A stretch of DNA of 60,591 nucleotides from an uncultured Bacteroidales bacterium (GTDB taxonomy: Bacteria > Bacteroidota > Bacteroidia > Bacteroidales > Paludibacteraceae): assembly GCA_902762355.1 (NCBI GenBank), contig CACWNR010000020.1, positions 1-60,591 of the forward strand, given 5' to 3'. A program made the translations under genes and the position numbers. The notes beneath the pieces were generated by a model, which made no database searches, was not told where the DNA came from, and was given only the letters and a program-made list of their open reading frames with translations. Of this stretch, positions 35,573 to 45,112 are shown piece by piece; position 1 is the first letter of the stretch, and each line of letters opens with the position of its first letter.

Positions 35573-36763
35573 ATGAAGATTCTAGTTCTCAACTGCGGTA
35601 GTAGCAGTATTAAGTATAAACTCTTCGAGATGGAGAGCAAGCAAGTGATGGCACAAGGCGGTATCGAGAAGATCGGTCTGCCCGACTCGTTCCTCTTGGT
35701 CAAACTGCCGAACGGCGAGAAAGTGAAATTCGAGAAACCGATGCCGGAACATACCGTAGGTATCGAGCTCATCCTCGAGAAACTCGTGGATCCGAAGATC
35801 GGCGTCATCAAAGATCTCAAGGAGATCAACGCCGTCGGTCACCGCGTTGTCCATGGTGGAGAGAAATTCAACAAGTCCGTGCTCATCACCCCGGAGGTGA
35901 AAGAGATGATCATCAAGTGTGTGGAACTCGCTCCGCTGCACAACCCCGCTAACCTCAAGGGTATCGACGCGATCGAGAAGATCCTGCCGAACGTTCCGCA
36001 GGTAGCTGTGTTCGACACCGCGTTCCATCAGACCATGCCGGACTACGCGTACATGTACGCGCTTCCTTATGAGTTATACGAGAAATATGCGATCCGTCGT
36101 TACGGTTTCCACGGAACCAGCCACCGCTATGTATCCGCTCGTGTTTGCGAGTTCCTCGGCGTCGATCCGAAGGGTAAAAAGATCGTTACCGCCCACATCG
36201 GTGGTGGCGGTAGCTGTACCGCGGTCATGGACGGCAAGAGTGTGGACACTTCGATGGGTCTGACTCCGGTAGAGGGTCTCGTGATGGGTACCCGCGCCGG
36301 CGACCTCGACCTCGGAGCCGCTACCTTCATCATGGACAAGGAGCACTTGAGCACGGCTGAATTCAACAACCTCGTGAACAAGAAATCCGGTCTGCTCGGT
36401 GTATCGGGTGTATCCAGCGACTGTCGTGACATCGAGGCTGCCATCAACGAAGGCAACAAACGCGCTGACCTGGCACGTAAGATGTTCATCTACCGCGTGA
36501 AGAAATATATCGGTGCATACGCAGCCGCTATGAACGGTATCGACATCCTCGTCTTCACCGCCGGCATCGGAGAGAACGATCCGTATATCCGCGCAGAGAT
36601 CATGAAGGGCCTCAGCTTCCTGGGTATCGAACTGGACGAGCAAGCCAACAACGTTCGCGGCGAAGAACGTATCATCTCCAAGAAGGGTTCGAAAGTAACC
36701 GTTTGCCTTATCCCGACGGACGAAGAACTGATGATTGCTTCCGACACTCAAGCACTGATTTAA
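35573..36763 (+). CDS. ackA: Acetate kinase
   Basis: It forms ATP and acetate from acetyl phosphate. At 396 aa it has normal length. Motifs: the N-terminal LVLNCGSSSIKYKLFEM, VFDTAFHQTMPDYAYMYALP with the catalytic Asp, RRYGFHGTSHRYV with the conserved His, the phosphate loop TAHIGGGGSCTAV, and FTAGIGENDPYIR near the end. Second gene of pta-ackA, followed by a GH13 gene only 4 bp later. Confidence 0.98.
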   Translation: MKILVLNCGSSSIKYKLFEMESKQVMAQGGIEKIGLPDSFLLVKLPNGEKVKFEKPMPEHTVGIELILEKLVDPKIGVIKDLKEINAVGHRVVHGGEKFNKSVLITPEVKEMIIKCVELAPLHNPANLKGIDAIEKILPNVPQVAVFDTAFHQTMPDYAYMYALPYELYEKYAIRRYGFHGTSHRYVSARVCEFLGVDPKGKKIVTAHIGGGGSCTAVMDGKSVDTSMGLTPVEGLVMGTRAGDLDLGAATFIMDKEHLSTAEFNNLVNKKSGLLGVSGVSSDCRDIEAAINEGNKRADLARKMFIYRVKKYIGAYAAAMNGIDILVFTAGIGENDPYIRAEIMKGLSFLGIELDEQANNVRGEERIISKKGSKVTVCLIPTDEELMIASDTQALI

Positions 36764-36767
36764 CAAC

Positions 36768-38408
36768 ATGACAAAACCGATAATCTATCAACTCTTCCCC
36801 CGTTATTTCGCCAACTACAACGAGACGCGCAAGCATAACGGCACGAAGGAAGAGAACGGATGTGGCCGGTTTATAGATATCAACGAGCGTGCACTCCAAT
36901 CCATCGTCGATTTGGGTGCCACGCACGTTTGGTACACCGGTGTGATCCGCCATGCAACAGCACAATACAACAACCCTGCCATCACCAAAGGCCTTGCCGG
37001 CTCGCCCTATGCCATCACCGACTACTACGATGTCGATCCGGATTTGGCGAAGAACGAAGCCAAACGTATGCAGGAGTTCGAGGCCCTCGTTCAGCGCACC
37101 CACAAGGCAGGTCTCGGAGTCATCATCGATTTCGTGCCCAATCACGTAGCACGCCAGTATAAGAGTCTATGCAAGCCTGCGGGAGTCGAAGACTTGGGCG
37201 AGAACGATCACCCCGAGTGGGCCTTCTCACCGCTCAATAACTTCTACTACCTCCCGGGCGAGCGCTTCACGATGGACAAAGATCTGCAGGGTTACGAAGA
37301 GTTCCCCGCCAAGGTGACGGGTAACGATTGTTTCACTTCTCACCCCGGACTCAACGATTGGTACGAGACGGTCAAACTGAACTACGGTGTCTTCTATCAA
37401 GGCGGCCGCGAGAAGCAGTTCGATCCCATCCCGTCCACCTGGACGAAGATGCGCGATATCCTGCTCTTCTGGGCGTCCAAAGGCATCGACGGCGTCCGCG
37501 TAGATATGGCGGAGATGGTTCCCGTCGAGTTCTTTGCGTGGGCCATCAAGGCGGTAAAGAAGAAATACAAGAAGTTCCTCTTTATCGGCGAGTGCTATGA
37601 CCCGAACCAGTACAACGCGTACCTCGCAGCAGGTTTCGATTACCTTTACGATAAAGTGGGTATGTACGACTACCTGCGTGGCGTAACGAGCAAAGGCTGG
37701 CCGGCCGAGGGCATCACCAACCAGTGGATGCAGCACGGCGACGAGCGGATCAAACATATGCTCTATTTCCTCGAGAACCACGACGAGCAACGTATCGCCA
37801 GCGGTTTCTGGTGCGGCTCCGGCCGTTGTGCCGAGCCCGCGATGATCGTTGCCGCGACGCTCAACCAGTGTCCGGTGATGATCTACTCCGGTCAGGAACT
37901 CGGTGAACGAGGCATGGACATGGAGGGCTTCTCCGGTATCGACGGACGCTCGACTATCTTCGATTACTGGGGACTCAAGAGCCTGCAGGCATGGGCGAAC
38001 AAAGGTAAGTTCGACGGCGCGCACATGAACGATGTGCAACGCGAGATACGTTCGTTCTATCAGACCCTGCTCACCCTTGCGCGCGAAGACAAAGCGATCC
38101 AGAAGGGCACGATGTACGACATCACCTACGCACAGGGCGAAGGATTCAATAGGCAGCAACATTATGCGTTCCTCCGTCATATCAAGGGCGAGACCTTGCT
38201 CGTTATCGTCAATTTCCACGACCGCGAAGAACCTATCAACGTGCGAATCCCAAACGATGCATTCGTTTATCTGGGACTCGATGGTAAAGCGAAGGCAACG
38301 GCTACTGACCTGCTCCGCGGAGGTAAGTATCCGATCGACTTCACGCCCGATAGCGTCTTCCGCATCGTCCTACCCGCTTGGAAAGGAGTGATACTTCGTA
38401 TCAAATAA
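36768..38408 (+). CDS. Alpha-amylase family protein (GH13)
   Basis: The protein has 546 aa with no signal peptide, so it is cytoplasmic. A (beta/alpha)8 barrel with intact catalytic triad: nucleophile Asp in GVRVDMAEM (about 245), acid/base Glu in FIGECYD (about 274), third Asp in ENHDEQR (about 338); region I reads VIIDFVPNHVARQY. A C-terminal beta domain follows. The family acts on alpha-1,4-glucans such as glycogen or maltodextrin; exact specificity is open. The position right after ackA suggests shared transcription and a link of glycogen use with fermentation, which is inference. Confidence 0.92.
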   Translation: MTKPIIYQLFPRYFANYNETRKHNGTKEENGCGRFIDINERALQSIVDLGATHVWYTGVIRHATAQYNNPAITKGLAGSPYAITDYYDVDPDLAKNEAKRMQEFEALVQRTHKAGLGVIIDFVPNHVARQYKSLCKPAGVEDLGENDHPEWAFSPLNNFYYLPGERFTMDKDLQGYEEFPAKVTGNDCFTSHPGLNDWYETVKLNYGVFYQGGREKQFDPIPSTWTKMRDILLFWASKGIDGVRVDMAEMVPVEFFAWAIKAVKKKYKKFLFIGECYDPNQYNAYLAAGFDYLYDKVGMYDYLRGVTSKGWPAEGITNQWMQHGDERIKHMLYFLENHDEQRIASGFWCGSGRCAEPAMIVAATLNQCPVMIYSGQELGERGMDMEGFSGIDGRSTIFDYWGLKSLQAWANKGKFDGAHMNDVQREIRSFYQTLLTLAREDKAIQKGTMYDITYAQGEGFNRQQHYAFLRHIKGETLLVIVNFHDREEPINVRIPNDAFVYLGLDGKAKATATDLLRGGKYPIDFTPDSVFRIVLPAWKGVILRIK

Positions 38409-38409
38409 T

Positions 38410-38438
38410 CTGAAAACTGAATACTGAATGCTGAATAC
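38410..38438 (+). repeat. Micro-repeat at the start of the UbiA gene
   Basis: CTGAAAACTGAATACTGAAT followed by GCTGAATAC. The start codon ATG at 38428 is part of the repeat. Confidence 0.65.
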
Positions 38439-39390
38439 ATTCTCCGATATCATGCGTCTGGTGAGGTGGAGCAACTTGCTCTTCCTCGCCGCGCTGGTAT
38501 GGCTCATGGAGAAATGGGTAGCGGTGCCTATCCTCGATCAACTCGCCTTCGGCGAGCAACTGCCGGGATCGATCCTGCTGCTCATCATGCTGGCCACCGT
38601 CTTCATCGCCGCCGGCGGGTACGTCATCAATGATTATTTCGATGTCAAGATCGATCGTATCAACCGTCCCGACGAACTGATTGTCACGCGCTCTATCTCC
38701 AAGCCCGCGGCGATGCATCTCAGCCTCAGCCTCAGCGGCATCGGTATCGTGTGCGGCATCGTAGCGGCTATCCTGCTACGCAGCCTCACCATCGGTATCC
38801 TGTTCATTCTCGTGCCGGGTTTGCTCTGGTTCTATTCGTCCAGTTACAAACGGCTCTTTATGATCGGCAACCTCATCATCGCCCTGCTGGCAGCGCTCAC
38901 GCCTATGCTCGTAGCGCTGGCGAACGTAGCCGTTCTGCAACTGCGATACGCTACCATCCTGCCCTACACCACGCTGCAGCACGACCTCTACGCCTGGCTC
39001 GGCGGCTTTGCCCTCTTTGCGTTCCTGCTTACCTGGATACGCGAGATCGTCAAAGACATGCAGGATCAAATGGGCGACCGCGAACTGGAATGCCATTCCA
39101 TGCCCGTCGTATGGGGAGACCTATGGACGAAGATCTTCGTCACTGCCCTCATCGTGCTCACGATCGCTATCATCGGACATCTATGGTACCACGTGCTGCC
39201 CTTCCCCATCCGTTGGACAAGCCTCAGCACGCGGTATATCGCCTTCGGCATCATCATTCCGCTGCTCGGATCCATAGGATTACTCTGGGCGGCGAAGATA
39301 CCGTCCGATTACAAAACATGCCAGCAACTGATCAAATTCACGATGTTGCTGGGCATGCTCTATTCCATTTGTATTGTAAGGGGCCTTTAA
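38428..39390 (+). CDS. UbiA-family prenyltransferase
   Basis: An integral membrane prenyltransferase of 320 aa with about nine hydrophobic segments. Both aspartate motifs are present: NDYFDVKIDRINRPDE for NDxxDxxxD, and EIVKDMQDQMGDRELECHSM for the second. The sequence resembles the Bacteroidetes group annotated as geranylgeranylglycerol-phosphate geranylgeranyltransferase, but the substrate cannot be proven by sequence. The start codon lies inside a tandem micro-repeat. Its 3' end overlaps the convergent gene by 4 bp. Confidence 0.85.
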   Translation: MLNTFSDIMRLVRWSNLLFLAALVWLMEKWVAVPILDQLAFGEQLPGSILLLIMLATVFIAAGGYVINDYFDVKIDRINRPDELIVTRSISKPAAMHLSLSLSGIGIVCGIVAAILLRSLTIGILFILVPGLLWFYSSSYKRLFMIGNLIIALLAALTPMLVALANVAVLQLRYATILPYTTLQHDLYAWLGGFALFAFLLTWIREIVKDMQDQMGDRELECHSMPVVWGDLWTKIFVTALIVLTIAIIGHLWYHVLPFPIRWTSLSTRYIAFGIIIPLLGSIGLLWAAKIPSDYKTCQQLIKFTMLLGMLYSICIVRGL

Positions 39391-40265
39391 GGCATATAGA
39401 TCGCCGGCGAAGGAATCAACAATCCTTCCGAGCAACTGACGATCGAGTCATGACGGATACGGAACACCGTCGGTAAGGTCCAAGAGATGCGCATCATCTC
39501 TATCTCCGGTATTTCACGGATCTCAAAATCCACATCAAACAAGCGGTGGAAACGTTCGCGACCTTGCTCGTTCTCTATGGCTAAACCAATCACTTTATCG
39601 ACCACACCGAGGGTCTGGTATTGGTTCACATTGAGTACCGAGTTCTGGCAGAACGGGCAGTAATACGAGAAAGCGAATACGTAATACGTGGAGTCCGGAT
39701 CGCATTGGATATAATTAGCCAACACACTCTCCTCCACGCGCACCGGCTCAAAAGGACGGTTCGGCTGTACACATTTGGCGCCATGCAGCGACCAACCGCA
39801 CATCAGCATCACTACCACCATCACCAGCGCCATCACAATAACAGGCACTACTTTCAATGGTCTGCCTTCCTGCGGCCTAATGAGCGAAGGAACCAATAAG
39901 GCGATCAATACCGCATTGCGGGTAAAGGTCAGCCAAGGTTTGGAGTTTAACAGCGACAACGGGCCGAAGCAACCGCAGTTGGTAATGCCTAACCCGAGTA
40001 CGCCGTATAAGAAAATAGACGAGACACCGACGATGAACGCCGCAGTTATAGCAGCTATCCATCGGGGCGCTATATTGAAGAGCAGCAGCAAACCCAACAG
40101 CACTTCGATGCCGATGATCACAGGAGCACCGTAACCGAACCAATCCTGTCCGTAACTGCTCATGATATCGGCAAAAGCAGAGGTGTCAATACATTTCAGG
40201 ACACCCGAAAGGATAAACACCGCGCCTATCACGCACCGTAAAATATAGTTCACTCGCTGACTCAT
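39387..40265 (-). CDS. DoxX/MauE-like membrane protein (BT_3928 family)
   Basis: The protein has 292 aa from ATG 40265 (MSQRVNYILRCVIGAVFILS). Four hydrophobic segments form a DoxX-like domain (about 1-150), with a fifth near 160-178 and then a soluble thioredoxin-like part with a CPFC motif (YVFAFSYYCPFCQNSVLNVN) around residue 215. The second part lies outside the cytoplasm by the predicted topology. The family is conserved in Bacteroidetes and poorly understood; a redox role is suggested by CPFC. It converges with the UbiA gene. Confidence 0.82.
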   Translation of the reverse strand: MSQRVNYILRCVIGAVFILSGVLKCIDTSAFADIMSSYGQDWFGYGAPVIIGIEVLLGLLLLFNIAPRWIAAITAAFIVGVSSIFLYGVLGLGITNCGCFGPLSLLNSKPWLTFTRNAVLIALLVPSLIRPQEGRPLKVVPVIVMALVMVVVMLMCGWSLHGAKCVQPNRPFEPVRVEESVLANYIQCDPDSTYYVFAFSYYCPFCQNSVLNVNQYQTLGVVDKVIGLAIENEQGRERFHRLFDVDFEIREIPEIEMMRISWTLPTVFRIRHDSIVSCSEGLLIPSPAIYMP

Positions 40266-40287
40266 ACTATCTTGTTTAATCAATAGA

Positions 40288-40322
40288 CAAAAAAAATAGT
40301 AGCCCGCCGAAGCAGGCTACTA
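40288..40322 (-). terminator. Terminator of the small lipoprotein gene
   Basis: On the minus strand GTAGCCTGC-TTCG-GCGGGCTAC followed by TATTTTTTTT. Confidence 0.9.
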
Positions 40323-40339
40323 CGATTTAAAGAGCTAAA

Positions 40340-40609
40340 TTATTTACCCTTGCAGGAAACAGATACAGAAGCACCTGCCGGCATCTCTTTCTTTGCCTCT
40401 TTCTCAGCGTCAGCAGCGAAAGCGCTACAAGATTTGTAACCCTCTGCCTTCAGCTCTTCAGCCTCTACATCCATCTCACGGCTATCACTCTGGCCAGCGT
40501 AAGATGCCTTAATTGTGCACTTGCAACCGTTCTCTACGCTGTCTTTGCAGCTCGTCATTGCGCCAACTGCGAAAAGCATAATAGCGCTTACAATGAACAT
40601 TTTTTTCAT
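40340..40609 (-). CDS. Small Cys-containing lipoprotein, unknown function
   Basis: The protein has 89 aa; signal peptide MKKMFIVSAIMLFAVGAMTS is followed by the lipidated Cys. The mature part is small and charged, with Cys residues in NGCKCTIKA, GYKSCSAF and VSVSCKG that could form disulfides. I recognise no family. It has its own strong promoter (40678-40708) and terminator (40288-40322), suggesting an abundant envelope component. Confidence 0.82.
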   Translation of the reverse strand: MKKMFIVSAIMLFAVGAMTSCKDSVENGCKCTIKASYAGQSDSREMDVEAEELKAEGYKSCSAFAADAEKEAKKEMPAGASVSVSCKGK

Positions 40610-40677
40610 AATGCGTAATTTTTAAAAAATGATTAAATAGATATTGTTTGTTTAACAATTTTTTTCAAATCCAGCGA

Positions 40678-40708
40678 CAAAAATACTACATTATTTGCAT
40701 ATACGCAA
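40678..40708 (-). promoter_or_regulatory. Promoter of the small lipoprotein gene
   Basis: On the minus strand TTGCGTATATGCAA, with TATTTTTG 19 nt after the TTGC. Confidence 0.78.
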
Positions 40709-40725
40709 ATTTTGTAGCAAAAAAA

Positions 40726-41295
40726 TTAATTATTGTAGCGTTTTTTTAGTATTTCATATACTTTATGCACCGGAAAACCCATCACGTTGAAGTACGAACC
40801 CTTCATCTCGGTGCAAGCGATGTACCCGATCCATTCCTGTACGCCATACGCGCCGGCTTTGTCCATGGGTTTGTATTGGAACACATAATGTTCTATTTCC
40901 TCATCGGTCAAGTTACCAAATACAACATCGGTCTTATCGACCACGGTCTCTAACTCGTGCCCTTTCTCGGCAAATGTCACCGCCGTATAGACCTGATGGG
41001 TCTTGTTGCGCAAACTCTTGAGCATCACTATCGCCTCCGCCTCGTCATGCGGTTTGCCTAACATCTTGCCGTCCAACCAAACGATCGTGTCTGCTGTGAT
41101 GAGCAACTGGTTATCCTTTAACTGTGCCTCGTACGCGCGTGCTTTCGCGCGCGAAATATAATAAGGTATATCACCCGCCTTCAAGTCCGCCGGATAATGC
41201 TCATCGGCATCGATGCTAATAGCCGTAAACGGCAGGTCTAAACCTGCCATTAACTCTCGCCGCCTCGGGCTCTGTGATCCTAAAATTATCTCCAT
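40726..41295 (-). CDS. maf: Maf-family nucleotide pyrophosphatase
   Basis: It hydrolyses non-canonical or modified nucleoside triphosphates. At 189 aa it has normal length. The signature is ILGSQSPRRRELMAGL at the N-terminus, then ITADTIVWLDGKMLGKPHDE with the catalytic Asp, and DKAGAYGVQEW. Its ATG overlaps the parC stop by one base, so they are translationally coupled, and it ends the run of 54-aa membrane protein, parC and maf. Confidence 0.95.
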   Translation of the reverse strand: MEIILGSQSPRRRELMAGLDLPFTAISIDADEHYPADLKAGDIPYYISRAKARAYEAQLKDNQLLITADTIVWLDGKMLGKPHDEAEAIVMLKSLRNKTHQVYTAVTFAEKGHELETVVDKTDVVFGNLTDEEIEHYVFQYKPMDKAGAYGVQEWIGYIACTEMKGSYFNVMGFPVHKVYEILKKRYNN

Positions 41296-43952
41296 TAGAA
41301 TAGATCCAACTGCGTATCCGCGGGTTTCTCAAATGTCATTGTCACACCCTCTACTTCGATGGCTTCGGGCTCGGAGGGCTGTTCGGGAGACGCCTCATCC
41401 CCTGTAGGCGCATCGTCGCCGTCCTGTAGCGGAGCGTCCTCTGTGCCTTCTTCCTCCTCCACCTCCGGCTCGGGCTCAGGCTCTGGCGTAATATCTTCGA
41501 TGCTGGCTACGCCCAAGGTCGTCACGCGCTTACCCTTTGCCTTTGCCGATTTGTCATCGATGAAGTCCGCCATCACAATCTCGAGCGGTGCTTTGCTGTC
41601 GTCGGTGAAGTTGACACGGAAGGTAGCTTCCTCGCGGTCGGACAGCACCATCATGCGGGACTCTTCATCCTCGCCCAGGAACGATTGTACTTTCGCTTGC
41701 GCGTCGTCTAACTTGAAGCGTTTGCCGTAGTAGTATTTCAGTTCACCGTTCCATTGGATGAGACTCCATACTTTCTCCGGATCCCATTTCTCGATGCGCA
41801 GGATATTGTCCTCGAAATGCGCGGTAAGGTCGAAGGTGGTCGTGTAATACGTTCCATCGGTGGTCAGCACCAAGATACGATCTTCGTCATAGAACTCACC
41901 CAGGTACATGCCGTGCTCGTCATAGTTGACACGCAGCACATCGGCATCGAACCACACCTTACGGCCGCCGAGGGTCGAGTGACCTTTCTGCTTGAGCGTG
42001 ATGGACTTGACTTCGAACTTCGTGAGCACATTGCCTCGTGCCGTGCGGGACTTAACAGCCAGTTCGCTCAGGTCTTTGCACACCTCGAGTTTCTTAAGAT
42101 GCAACTGCGGCTTGAGCGTCACACGGATCACCTCTGCCTCGCCGTTCGGGTTGGCGGTGAAATAAACGATCTTCGATCCGGGCTTGCCTTGGGTCAGGTC
42201 GTATTCCTTATCCTTCGCCACACCCGTGACGTTGAAGCGCTTCATGAAATACGTGCCCTTCTTGCCGTCGCGATAAACGACGTTATAGACCGTGCGCTCA
42301 TCGCCGCGCTGGAAGACAGCTATATGCAGGATATCCGTGCCGACGAACAGTTTCTCTGCTACCTTCATCACCTTGTACTTACCGTCTTTATGGAAGACGA
42401 TCAGGTCGTCGATGTCGGAGCAGTCGAACAGGTACTCGTCTTTCTTGAGTCCCGTTCCGATGAAGCCCTCTTCGCGGTTGATATACAGTTTCTCGTTATT
42501 CTCCACCACGGCTTTGACGTTGATCGCGCCGAAGTTACGCACCTCCGTGCGACGCGGATAGGCCTCGCCGTATTTGGACTTGAGCATCTCGAACCACGCG
42601 ATCGTGTAGTCCGTCAGGTGGTTGAGGTTCTTGATGCAGGCTTTGATCTTCTTCTCGAGGTCCTTCATCAGCTCGTCCGCTTTCTTGGAGTCGAACTTGG
42701 TGATACGCAGCATCTTGATCTCGAACAGACGCTCGATATCTTCGGTGCGCACCTCGCGAATCAGTTGTGCTTTGAAGGGCGTGAGGGCATTGTCCACGAA
42801 CTCGATGAGTTTCTCTTTGTTCGGCGCATCCTCGTAGCCTTTCTCTTTATAGATACGGTTCTCGATGAAGATCTTCTCCAGCGAGGTATAGAAATATTTC
42901 TCCTCCAGTTCGGATTTCTCGATCTCGAGTTCCCACTTGAGCAGCGCTTTCGTGTTGTCGCAACTCAACTTCAGCAGGTTGCTGACGGTGGTGAAAATCG
43001 GTTTCTTGTTCTCCACCACGCAGCAGTTCGGGCTGATGTTCACCTCGCAGTCCGTGAACGCATAGAGGGCGTCGATGGCTTTGTCCGAAGACGAGCCCGG
43101 AGCCAGTTGCACAACGATACGTGCCTGATCGGCGGTAAAGTCATCGATCTTCTTGATCTTGATCTTGCCTTTCTGGTTGGCTTTGAGGATGGTCTCGATG
43201 ATCTTGCCGGTCGTCGTGCCATACGGGATCTCGGTAATGATGAGCGTCTTGTTATCGTCCGCTTTCGTGATACGCGCACGGATCTTGACCGTACCACCAC
43301 GCTCGCCGTCGTTGTATTTGGTGACGTCTATCACGCCTCCCGTCGGGAAGTCCGGATAGAGGGCGCACTCTTCGCCGCGCAGATACGCCAGCGAGGCATC
43401 ACAGAGCTCGTTGAAGTTATGCGGCAGGATCTTCGAGTTCAGACCTACGGCAATACCTTCCACGCCCTGCGCCAACAGCAGCGGGAATTTCACCGGCAGA
43501 TGGATCGGCTCGTTCTTACGGCCGTCATAACTCTTCATCCACTCCGTCGTCTTGGCGTTGAAAACCGTCTCAAGTGCGAATTTCGACAATCGTGCCTCGA
43601 TATAACGCGGAGCGGCGGCACCGTCACCAGTCAGGATGTTTCCCCAGTTTCCCTGGCAATCAATGAGCAGGTCTTTCTGTCCCAACTGCACGAGTGCGTC
43701 GCCGATGGACGCATCGCCGTGCGGGTGGTACTGCATCGTCTGACCAACGATGTTCGCCACCTTGTTGTACTTGCCGTCATCCACCGTCTTCATCGCATGC
43801 AATATACGACGTTGTACCGGCTTGAGTCCATCCTCAATAGCCGGCACAGCACGCTCCAATATCACATACGAAGCATAGTCCAGGAACCAATCCTGGTACA
43901 TGCCGGTAAGATGATACTTCACAGCATCATTGAAACCTCCCTGGGAAGCCAT
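41295..43952 (-). CDS. parC: DNA topoisomerase IV subunit A
   Basis: A type IIA topoisomerase cleavage subunit of 885 aa. The N-terminus (KYHLTGMYQDWFLDYASYVI) and PVQRRILHAMK are typical of the Bacteroidetes ParC group. The active-site Tyr is in AAAPRYIEARLSK near residue 117. The C-terminal beta-pinwheel is shorter than in GyrA and is followed by an acidic tail (EPEPEPEVEEEEGTEDAP) of about 65 aa that is unlikely to contact DNA. parE is not in the window. Transcribed with the small membrane protein upstream and maf downstream. Confidence 0.94.
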   Translation of the reverse strand: MASQGGFNDAVKYHLTGMYQDWFLDYASYVILERAVPAIEDGLKPVQRRILHAMKTVDDGKYNKVANIVGQTMQYHPHGDASIGDALVQLGQKDLLIDCQGNWGNILTGDGAAAPRYIEARLSKFALETVFNAKTTEWMKSYDGRKNEPIHLPVKFPLLLAQGVEGIAVGLNSKILPHNFNELCDASLAYLRGEECALYPDFPTGGVIDVTKYNDGERGGTVKIRARITKADDNKTLIITEIPYGTTTGKIIETILKANQKGKIKIKKIDDFTADQARIVVQLAPGSSSDKAIDALYAFTDCEVNISPNCCVVENKKPIFTTVSNLLKLSCDNTKALLKWELEIEKSELEEKYFYTSLEKIFIENRIYKEKGYEDAPNKEKLIEFVDNALTPFKAQLIREVRTEDIERLFEIKMLRITKFDSKKADELMKDLEKKIKACIKNLNHLTDYTIAWFEMLKSKYGEAYPRRTEVRNFGAINVKAVVENNEKLYINREEGFIGTGLKKDEYLFDCSDIDDLIVFHKDGKYKVMKVAEKLFVGTDILHIAVFQRGDERTVYNVVYRDGKKGTYFMKRFNVTGVAKDKEYDLTQGKPGSKIVYFTANPNGEAEVIRVTLKPQLHLKKLEVCKDLSELAVKSRTARGNVLTKFEVKSITLKQKGHSTLGGRKVWFDADVLRVNYDEHGMYLGEFYDEDRILVLTTDGTYYTTTFDLTAHFEDNILRIEKWDPEKVWSLIQWNGELKYYYGKRFKLDDAQAKVQSFLGEDEESRMMVLSDREEATFRVNFTDDSKAPLEIVMADFIDDKSAKAKGKRVTTLGVASIEDITPEPEPEPEVEEEEGTEDAPLQDGDDAPTGDEASPEQPSEPEAIEVEGVTMTFEKPADTQLDLF

Positions 43953-43958
43953 CCGTGA

Positions 43959-44123
43959 TTAGCCTTTCCTGTTGATTCGAATATAAATGATAATACCGGC
44001 CAGCTCCAGCAGCATTGCTACGACCAACAATGCGTTATCCGGTACTGCCCACTTGTAAATTGCAAGGCAGATAAAGCCTAACAGAAGGAGGATTACTCCA
44101 AAATACTTCCTTACATTACTCAT
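43959..44123 (-). CDS. Small two-helix membrane protein, 54 aa
   Basis: The frame starts MSNVRKYFGVILLLLGFICL and ends YIRINRKG. Two hydrophobic helices (about 8-22 and 31-48) are separated by YKWAVPDN. It lies between a strong promoter (44163-44193) and parC (6 bp gap), which supports it being a real gene. Function unknown. Confidence 0.8.
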   Translation of the reverse strand: MSNVRKYFGVILLLLGFICLAIYKWAVPDNALLVVAMLLELAGIIIYIRINRKG

Positions 44124-44162
44124 GATATATCGCGATATTTAGTTACTTTTTAAAATCGGGCA

Positions 44163-44193
44163 CAAAGATACTAAAAATTTTGCATATATGCAA
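44163..44193 (-). promoter_or_regulatory. Promoter of the parC operon
   Basis: The perfect palindrome TTGCATATATGCAA at 44180-44193; on the minus strand TATCTTTG lies 19 nt after TTGC. Confidence 0.8.
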
Positions 44194-44207
44194 ATAATTT
44201 TATTTTT

Positions 44208-45110
44208 TTATCGTACAAATCGATAAATTCCGCCCGGAAGGGATCGTACCAGCCCGTCTAACTCGAGCATCGTCAGTTCGGACGACACCTCGCCATAGTC
44301 TTTTCCGGTCTCCTGCACCAGCACATTGATATGCAGTCCTTCTTCGGATGCCTCCAGTTTGGTGAGTAACATTTGTTGTATCTCACTCAGCTCGTCCATC
44401 AGCCCGATCAGACTCGTCTGGATTCCGCCGGCTTTGTCTTGTTTGGTCTTCCACCCCATCGCCCGGATCAGGTCGTCTGCGCCGTCTATGAGTTGGGCAA
44501 AACCTCTGCGGATCAAGTCATTGCATCCGCGTGAACTGACATCGTTCGGTCGGCCGGGAAAAGCGAACAATGCCCGGTTGTATTTCAATGCCCGCTGGGC
44601 GGTATTCAGGCTTCCGCCCCGTTCTCTACTCTCCACAATCACCACGGCATCGGCGAGGCCGGCGATGATACGATTGCGCTGCAGGAAGTTCGCCGCGAAG
44701 GGTTCGGTTCCCACCTCGTACTCGGACATCACACCGCCGTTCTCCATCGCTGCCTCCGCTTCGGGTCTATGCTGCGAGGGGTAGATGCGATCGAGTCCGT
44801 GCGCCAGCACCATGATGGTCGGCACGCCGTATTTCAAGGCCGCGCGATGCGCTGCGATGTCGATGCCATACGCTCCGCCGGAGACGATAATAACGTCATC
44901 GAGACGCTCGTGCAACTCGCGCACAAGCGTCTCGGTGATTTCTTTTCCCCGTTCGGTCGGTCGTCGCGTTCCCACTATCGCCACCACATGTCCGCCCTCA
45001 GGAGGCACATTGCCCCTTACATACAGCGGATTCGGCTTATCGGGACAGGACTGCAAACGGTACGGATAGTCCGCATCGTCGGGTGTCCAAACGCGGAGGG
45101 GATGAGGCAT
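44208..45110 (-). CDS. dprA: DNA-processing protein DprA, N-terminally short
   Basis: A RecA loader for single-stranded DNA in natural transformation. The protein has 300 aa against about 360-380 for most relatives: the N-terminal SAM/HhH-like domain is absent. An in-frame TAA lies three codons before the ATG, so no longer start exists. The Rossmann core is intact (AIVGTRRPTERGKE, VSGGAYGIDIAAHRAALKYG, RNRIIAGLADAVVIVESRER, GGSLNTAQRALKY), as is the C-terminal winged helix. It starts 2 bp after upp, the last gene of a three-gene run. Confidence 0.92.
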   Translation of the reverse strand: MPHPLRVWTPDDADYPYRLQSCPDKPNPLYVRGNVPPEGGHVVAIVGTRRPTERGKEITETLVRELHERLDDVIIVSGGAYGIDIAAHRAALKYGVPTIMVLAHGLDRIYPSQHRPEAEAAMENGGVMSEYEVGTEPFAANFLQRNRIIAGLADAVVIVESRERGGSLNTAQRALKYNRALFAFPGRPNDVSSRGCNDLIRRGFAQLIDGADDLIRAMGWKTKQDKAGGIQTSLIGLMDELSEIQQMLLTKLEASEEGLHINVLVQETGKDYGEVSSELTMLELDGLVRSLPGGIYRFVR

Positions 45111-45112
45111 GA

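Noticed and set aside
41754-43958. A 734-aa open frame on the plus strand
   Set aside because: It is the antisense shadow of parC, whose motifs, length and promoter are clear.
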